A DNA stretch of 51,011 bases from Flavobacteriales bacterium (lineage in GTDB: Bacteria > Bacteroidota > Bacteroidia > Flavobacteriales_F > PHOS-HE28), in the NCBI GenBank assembly GCA_020847755.1, contig JADLBK010000050.1:1-51011 (forward strand), written 5' to 3'. Both the position numbers and the translations under genes were made by a program. The notes beneath the pieces were generated by a model that saw only the letters and a list, made by a program, of their open reading frames with translations, was not told where the DNA came from and did no database searches. Numbering within the stretch: position 1 is the stretch's first letter; the number at the start of each line of letters is the position of its first letter. Positions 45,474 to 51,011 of the stretch are shown piece by piece.

Positions 45474-48400
45474 TCAGGGCAACTGCTCCAGCCGCACCGC
45501 CGTGGGCAGCGTGCCTCCGATGTTGAACAGGATGGGGTCACGGTCGTTGGACGATCCGGCGTACTTCACCACGCCGTCGAGGTTCACGTCCTCGCTCCAG
45601 TATCCGCTGGTGGTGGCCGTGGGAACCGCCCCCCCGATCCGCACCAGGATGGGGTCACGGTCGTTGGCGGATCCGGCGTACTTCAACTGGGTGTCACGCA
45701 ACACGTTCCCGGACCACAGGGCCCGTTTACCGTTCGACAGCACGGCGCGCGCATTCGTTCCATGCACCGCCGTGGTCCCCAGGGACAGGTCCACGAGCTT
45801 CTGGTCCTTGTTCAGTAAGGTGCTGGTCGCCGTCATCACCCCGAGGTGGTTGCGGTGCCGCACCGCCACATAGTAGTTGTCCGTGGCCACGTTGAAGAGC
45901 AGACGGGGACGCCCGTTCGTGCCCACGATGTCGCCCTCGCGCTGCAGCAGCGCACTGCGGGTGGCCACCACCTGGGCCGGATTGTTCTTGTTGCGCAGCT
46001 CCACGAGCACCCAGTCCACCACGGCGTTCGCCCCGGTGATGGCCAGCACGCCGGCACCCACCGTTTCGCCGCCACCGCCGCCCGTATGCGTGAACCCGAG
46101 CGCGGTGAAGGGTTCGGTGCCGGGGATCAGGCCGTTGCTGCGGAGCGCATCACGCATCAGATTGGCCTGGGCATCGAACGCACCCTGCAGGACCGCGCGC
46201 AGGTTCACGCTCGGCGGGCAGTCCTGCCAGCGCGACAGCACGCTGCCCGGAATGATCGTGCGGGTGGTGTTCGTCGGGGTCTGCCAGTAGAGGGCAAGAT
46301 GGTCACCGCCCGATCCTTCCTTATGCAGCATCTCGACGTAGTAGTAAATGCCGGCCTGCAGGGTGATGCCCGCGCTCGTCTGCTGCGGATATTTGGTGAA
46401 CTCCGCTTCGTTGGTCCAGCCCGGCACCGAACAGATCTGCTGCTTGTAGCGCGGGTCGGCGTTCGGGCTCAGGTACACGATGGACTCATCGTCGGAGACC
46501 GCAGTGAACACATAGGTGCCCGTCGTCGGCGCCAGGATGTAGCCGCGCATACGGGTGCCGTAGTTGTTGCCATACGCCACGGAGTTGGCCTGGAAGCTCG
46601 TGGGGAAGCTGGTGCTCGTGGGGTTGTCCGGATAATTGGGGCTGGACACGAGCGTGGAGACCGTTGATCCCGAGATCCCGCTCCAATACTGGCGCAAAAC
46701 GCTTCCTGAGGCACCGATGCACTGCGGCGGGTCCAGCGTGATCACCGTGATCACCACCGTGGCCTGGCCCGTCAACCCATCATCGTCGGTCACTGTCAAG
46801 GTCACCGTCCGGTCGCCCGTGTCCGTGAAGGTCTTCGCCGGGTTCATCTGCGTGGACGTGGTGCCATCGCCGAAATCCCAGAAGTAGCTCACGATGGTCC
46901 CGGGATCGTGCGAGGCCTCCCCGTTGAACTGGACGTTGAGCGGACCTGCGCCGACCGTGACGTTCGTCCCGATCACCGCCGTCGGGGCGATCGCATTGCA
47001 GCGCGGGTACAACCAATGCGTGTCCGTGGTGCTCAGTCCGCCGGCGTCGGTCACCGTCAATGTGATCTGGTAGCTGTAGGTCTCTCCGTCACATCCCACA
47101 CCGCTGATCACCGTGCTGGTCACCGGGGCGGCATCGATGGGTTCGGGGTGCGTATGCGTGTTGTGGTGCAATGTGGTACGCCAGGCATAGGTGAGCTGCG
47201 CCTGTCCGTGCTCAAGGTCGTTCACGGCCGCTTCCAACAAGTAGGTGGTGTCCACGCCCACCGGGTAGGTGCCGCCATCAGCGAAGCTGGTGATGTTCAC
47301 CGCAGGGGGCGTATTGTTCACGCTCACCAACAACGAGGTCTGGTTCGACTGTCCGTTGTTGTCCGTCACCGTGAGCGTCACCGTGTAGCTCGTGGGGGTG
47401 TTGGGCGGTGCGGTGAACACATGGCTCGGGTTCACCGCCGTGCTGGTCTGGCCATTGCCGAAGTTCCACAGGTGGGTCAGCGGGCCGGATTCGGGATCAT
47501 AGGACGCGCTGCCGGTGAACTGAACGTTGAGCGGCCCGGGGCCGTACTGCACGTTCTGGGAGGCCACCGCGACGGGCGGCAGGTTCACCGCCAGCGTGTA
47601 GCAGATCCTGCGGATCTCGTTCGTCGCGTAGTTCGAGTAGTAGAGGCATCCTTCCGGCCCCTCGCCCACCCACACGACCGCACCGAGCGAGGCCCCGAAA
47701 TCGTGGGCGCTCAACGGCTGGTCCTGCCCATTGAACACGAAGCGTTTGATCCAGGCTCCGGGGTAGTCGGCGTGGAAGTACACGTTCTGGTAGCCGGCGG
47801 GCCAACCTGTTCCGCTGATCCACGTGCCGCCGATGGAGGCGTATCCGCCGAACATGGGGCCCGGTACCGGTGAGTTCGGGTCGTTCAGGTCGGTGGCCGT
47901 GGCCGTGCTGCCGTTGAAGGTGGCCGTGCGCGCCCAGTTCTGTCCGTGCCGCCAGTCGATCGCCGGACGGGCATGGTAGAACTTGTGGATGGTGTTGGGG
48001 ATCTGCACCCCGCTGTTGCACGGGTTGGGATGGCCGTTGAGGTGGATCGGCGTGTCCTGCTTGCACAGGTCCTGAAAGCGGAGGTAAGGGAGCGTGCAAT
48101 TGATGCCGTCGTACAGCGGGTTGGGCACGTCCATGTTGTACGTCAGCGTGTTCATGTAGCTGTTCAAGGGGGTCATTCCCTCGAACAAGGGCCAGCCGAA
48201 GTTCATGCCGCCCTCGTAGCACACGTTCATGTCCTCCCATGTGTTCCACTGCACATCGCCGATGTAGATGGTGCCCGGATCGCCGGCCGCCGGATCGGTG
48301 CTCCCCGAGCCCGGCCGCAGCGTGCAGCGGTAGGGGTTGCGAAGACCAAGGGCCCAGGTGCGGCTCTGCGGCGACCTCGGCTGGGCCGCATTCCAGAACG

Positions 48401-49169
48401 GGTTCGACGGCAGGCCGTTCCCCGTGGCCGGGTCCAGGCGCAGGATCTTCCCGTTGAAGCTGTTCACCATCTGGGAGCGGAACGCGCCCACGTTCTCGGC
48501 CGGCCGGATGATGCCATCCGTGAGCGCCTGCTGCCAGTACGTCTCCGAAGCGCTGCCGACATCGGTGCTCGAGTAGCTCGCGCCATCGCCCAGGCTCACG
48601 AGCAAGGTGCCGTCCGTGCCGAACATGATGGTACCCGTGCTGTGCGATTCATGCAGCAACGGCACACCCGTGGAGGGGCTCTCCCCCAGCAGCACCAGGC
48701 GGCTGCCGGTGTTCACCGTGTTGAAGGTGGGACCCACCGCGGTATAGCGCGTCAGGCGCATGATGGTCGCGCTGAAATACTCGTTGGTGTTCGCGTTGTA
48801 GCTGCCTGTGCCGAAGTTCATCAAGTGGTGCCGGTCCACCGCGTAGAGCAGGTAGATGTAGCCGTTCGTCAGGAAGTTCGGGTCCAGCGCGAAGCCCAGA
48901 CATCCGTGGTCGCGCCAGTCGCCCACCTCGGGACTGATGTCGATCAACGGGTTGGGCAGCCGTACGCCGTTCTCCACGATCCACACCTTGCCGGCCTTCT
49001 CCCATACGTACATGCGGTCGTTGGCATCCCACACCGCGCCCTGCGGTGCGTTCCAGCCGCCCATCACCAGCACGTCAGCGAAACCCGAGGGCACCGATTG
49101 TGCCCACGCCCCGAACGCGGTGGAACCGATGGAACAGGCGAGCAACAGGCGGTGGATGGTGTGCTTCAT
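45474..49169 (-). CDS. Large secreted PQQ sugar-dehydrogenase-like / PKD / PA14 multidomain protein with duplicated dockerin-like C-terminus
   Basis: Signal peptide MKHTIHRLLLACSIGSTAFGAWAQ; propeller IYLLYAVDRHHLMNF, TWALGLRNPYRCTLRPGSG; PKD YFWDFGDGTTSTQMNPAKTF; PA14 YGTRMRGYILAPTTGTYVFTAVSDDESIVYLS; C-terminal KYAGSxNDRDPIL x2. Confidence 0.85.
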   Translation of the reverse strand: MKHTIHRLLLACSIGSTAFGAWAQSVPSGFADVLVMGGWNAPQGAVWDANDRMYVWEKAGKVWIVENGVRLPNPLIDISPEVGDWRDHGCLGFALDPNFLTNGYIYLLYAVDRHHLMNFGTGSYNANTNEYFSATIMRLTRYTAVGPTFNTVNTGSRLVLLGESPSTGVPLLHESHSTGTIMFGTDGTLLVSLGDGASYSSTDVGSASETYWQQALTDGIIRPAENVGAFRSQMVNSFNGKILRLDPATGNGLPSNPFWNAAQPRSPQSRTWALGLRNPYRCTLRPGSGSTDPAAGDPGTIYIGDVQWNTWEDMNVCYEGGMNFGWPLFEGMTPLNSYMNTLTYNMDVPNPLYDGINCTLPYLRFQDLCKQDTPIHLNGHPNPCNSGVQIPNTIHKFYHARPAIDWRHGQNWARTATFNGSTATATDLNDPNSPVPGPMFGGYASIGGTWISGTGWPAGYQNVYFHADYPGAWIKRFVFNGQDQPLSAHDFGASLGAVVWVGEGPEGCLYYSNYATNEIRRICYTLAVNLPPVAVASQNVQYGPGPLNVQFTGSASYDPESGPLTHLWNFGNGQTSTAVNPSHVFTAPPNTPTSYTVTLTVTDNNGQSNQTSLLVSVNNTPPAVNITSFADGGTYPVGVDTTYLLEAAVNDLEHGQAQLTYAWRTTLHHNTHTHPEPIDAAPVTSTVISGVGCDGETYSYQITLTVTDAGGLSTTDTHWLYPRCNAIAPTAVIGTNVTVGAGPLNVQFNGEASHDPGTIVSYFWDFGDGTTSTQMNPAKTFTDTGDRTVTLTVTDDDGLTGQATVVITVITLDPPQCIGASGSVLRQYWSGISGSTVSTLVSSPNYPDNPTSTSFPTSFQANSVAYGNNYGTRMRGYILAPTTGTYVFTAVSDDESIVYLSPNADPRYKQQICSVPGWTNEAEFTKYPQQTSAGITLQAGIYYYVEMLHKEGSGGDHLALYWQTPTNTTRTIIPGSVLSRWQDCPPSVNLRAVLQGAFDAQANLMRDALRSNGLIPGTEPFTALGFTHTGGGGGETVGAGVLAITGANAVVDWVLVELRNKNNPAQVVATRSALLQREGDIVGTNGRPRLLFNVATDNYYVAVRHRNHLGVMTATSTLLNKDQKLVDLSLGTTAVHGTNARAVLSNGKRALWSGNVLRDTQLKYAGSANDRDPILVRIGGAVPTATTSGYWSEDVNLDGVVKYAGSSNDRDPILFNIGGTLPTAVRLEQLP
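45529..45685 (-). repeat. Direct repeat pair encoding KYAGS(A/S)NDRDPIL
   Basis: AGGATGGGGTCACGGTCGTTGGnnGATCCGGCGTACTTCA-like copies at 45529-45568 and 45646-45685 (117-bp period). Confidence 0.85.
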
Positions 49170-49265
49170 GGTGAGGTGGCTTGCGCGATATGCTTCGACC
49201 AACAGATCGAAAATGTCGACGAATCTACCACGACTCCCCACCACCTGTCAAGCGACCTTTGCCCC

Positions 49266-49544
49266 ATGCCCCCCACCATCCGGCTCCGCCTGCACATCGA
49301 AGGCACCGTTCAGGGCGTGTGGTACCGCAAGCATGCCGCCGAGGAGGCGCTTCGCCTGGGCCTCACCGGCTGGGTGCGCAACCTGCCGGACGGTGGTGTG
49401 GAGGCCGCGGCCGAAGGACCGCCCGATGCGGTGGACCGCTTCGTGGCCTGGTGCCGCAGCGGTCCGCCGCTCGCCCGGGTGACCCGGGTGACCGTTCGGT
49501 CTGAACCACCAGAGCAAGGCACCGGCTTCCCCATCCTGCGCTGA
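49266..49544 (+). CDS. acyP: Acylphosphatase
   Basis: LRLHIEGTVQGVWYRKHAAEEALRLGLTGWVRNLPDGGVEAAAEGP. Confidence 0.92.
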   Translation: MPPTIRLRLHIEGTVQGVWYRKHAAEEALRLGLTGWVRNLPDGGVEAAAEGPPDAVDRFVAWCRSGPPLARVTRVTVRSEPPEQGTGFPILR

Positions 49545-49547
49545 CCG

Positions 49548-50066
49548 ATGCGCCTGTTCATCGCCGCTCCTCTGCCGGCCGTGTGGTCGACCCGACTGTG
49601 CGACGCGCTCGCCGCACAGGACCTCACAAGCTGGGCCCCCACCGACCCGGACGGCTGGCACCTTACCGTGCGCTTCATCGGTGAGCGGGCAGCGGACGAG
49701 CTCGACACGATCCACGCCGTGCTTCAGGCTGTTTGCGCAACGAGCCTTCCGTATGCACTCCACGACGCCTTCCTCTGCACAATGCCGGAGGACCGCCCCC
49801 GCATGATCTGGTCGCGCTTTGCGCCGCACCCGGCCCACCGCGACCTGCATCACCGGTTGTCGCACGCGCTCGGTCTCACACCCGACGATCGCGAACCGTT
49901 CTGGCCGCATGTGACCCTGGCCCGCGCTGCGGTCCCACACCCTTCGGCGGTCACCGCCCGCCCCTTGCCCGGTTAGCTGGTGGTGGACCGGTTGGCGCTG
50001 TACGAAAGCCGTCGCACGGCCGAAGGCCTGCGGTACACGCCACTGCTCACCCTTGCCCTGTCGTGA
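49548..50066 (+). pseudogene. thpR: RNA 2',3'-cyclic phosphodiesterase (thpR) interrupted by in-frame TAG at 49974-49976
   Basis: Both HxT motifs (WHLTVRFIG, HVTLAR) precede the TAG; the same frame continues as LVVDRLALYESRRTAEGLRYTPLLTLALS*, a typical ThpR C-terminus. Confidence 0.75.
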
Positions 50067-51011
50067 ACAGCTCCAGCTGCCCCTGCGGCGGGCGGTTGAA
50101 GCCACTGCTGTCCAGCGCGGGGAAGGCGCTCTGTCCGAAGATGCGCCGCCGCATGACCGTGAAGAGGCGGTTGATCTGCAGCGCGAAGGCCCCCTCGCCC
50201 CGCATGCGGACGCCGGAGCGGCCATCGCTCATGCGGCCGCCGTGCAGTGCGCTGGTCTGCGCGATCACCTTGGCGGCGCGATCGGGGAAGTGGTGCTGCA
50301 GCCAGGCGCGGAAGAGGGGTTCCACCGGACCGTTGGTGCGCAGCACGGTGTAGCCCGCGCCCACCGCTCCGGCCTCCCGGGCGGCGCGCAGCAGCGCAGG
50401 GATCTCGGGCTCATTGAGCGCGGGGATCACCGGGGCGATCATGGCGAACACCGGAACGCCGGCCGCCGCGAGCAGCTCCATGGCCTTCAGGCGGTTCGCC
50501 GCGGTGCTCGTGCGGGGCTCCAGCACCCGGCGCAGGTCCTCGTTCAGCGTGGTGAGGCTGATGGCCACCGCGGCGCGGCGGTCCCGGGCCAGCTCGGCCA
50601 GCAGGTCGACGTCACGCGTCACCAGCGCGTTCTTCGTGATCACGCTCACGGGCTGGCCGAAGCGCAGGCACAGCTCCAGGCAGGCCCGCGTCAGCCGCTC
50701 CCGGCGTTCCACCGGTTGGTAGGGGTCGGTGGCCCCGGAGAGCATGATCGGCTCGCCGCGCCAGGACGGGGCGCGCAAGGCCTTTTCGAGCAGCGCGGCC
50801 GCCACACGCTTCACGAGGATCACGCGTTCGAAGTCGAGGCCCGCGCTGTAGCCCCAGTACTCGTGGGTGGGCCGCGCATAGCAGTAGCTGCAGCCGTGCT
50901 CGCAGCCCTGGTACGGGTTCAGGCTCCAGGTGAAGGGCAGGTCCGGGCTGTCCACCCGGTTCAGGATGGTGCGGGGGAAGGTGGGCAGCACCTGCGTGGC
51001 CTGGTCCACCC
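50047..51011 (-). CDS. PA0069-family radical SAM protein (N-terminus at or beyond window edge)
   Basis: NPYQGCEHGCSYCYARPTHEYWGYSAGLDFE (CxxxCxxC), MLSGATDPYQPVERRERLTR, VLRTNGPVEPLFRAWL. Confidence 0.9.
   Translation of the reverse strand, partial: VDQATQVLPTFPRTILNRVDSPDLPFTWSLNPYQGCEHGCSYCYARPTHEYWGYSAGLDFERVILVKRVAAALLEKALRAPSWRGEPIMLSGATDPYQPVERRERLTRACLELCLRFGQPVSVITKNALVTRDVDLLAELARDRRAAVAISLTTLNEDLRRVLEPRTSTAANRLKAMELLAAAGVPVFAMIAPVIPALNEPEIPALLRAAREAGAVGAGYTVLRTNGPVEPLFRAWLQHHFPDRAAKVIAQTSALHGGRMSDGRSGVRMRGEGAFALQINRLFTVMRRRIFGQSAFPALDSSGFNRPPQGQLELFTTGQG

Noticed and set aside
47946-49265. N-terminal ~440 aa extension of the acylphosphatase ORF
   Set aside because: Antisense to the PQQ/PKD/PA14 protein gene; real acylphosphatase begins at ATG 49266 (MPPTIRLRLHIEGTVQGVWYR).

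Overview
51-kb, high-GC, densely coding chromosomal window. Gliding/T9SS genes (gldA-gldF-gldG), several secreted proteins with T9SS-type C-terminal domains, and TAnnTTTG promoter-like elements point to a Bacteroidota (Flavobacteriales-like) genome. Other recognisable content: rlmI, hbd-like dehydrogenase, YceI, ogt, aroQ-xerD, tRNA-Ser(UGA), mnmH-selD, a TetR/ABC/HlyD/TolC export operon, acyP, a thpR with an in-frame amber codon, and a PA0069-type radical SAM gene. No rRNA, CRISPR array, prophage or IS element was seen. Main items for a second look: (1) four related palindromes (ATGTATGGCCATACAT core) at ~150-bp intervals in the rlmI/hbd divergent intergenic region, with matched changes in their outer arms; (2) a tightly coupled four-gene cassette (C39-like peptidase, RLAN/RimK ATP-grasp ligase, GCS2 ligase, N-formylglutamate amidohydrolase) joined by three ATGA overlaps, which suggests an uncharacterised amide/peptide-bond pathway; (3) an in-frame TAG splitting thpR; (4) an ABC exporter whose signature, Walker-B/catalytic and switch-His motifs all look degenerate; (5) -7-like elements 3-5 nt from start codons, suggesting leaderless transcripts. 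All calls were made by reading the sequence and the supplied translations; no searches were run.
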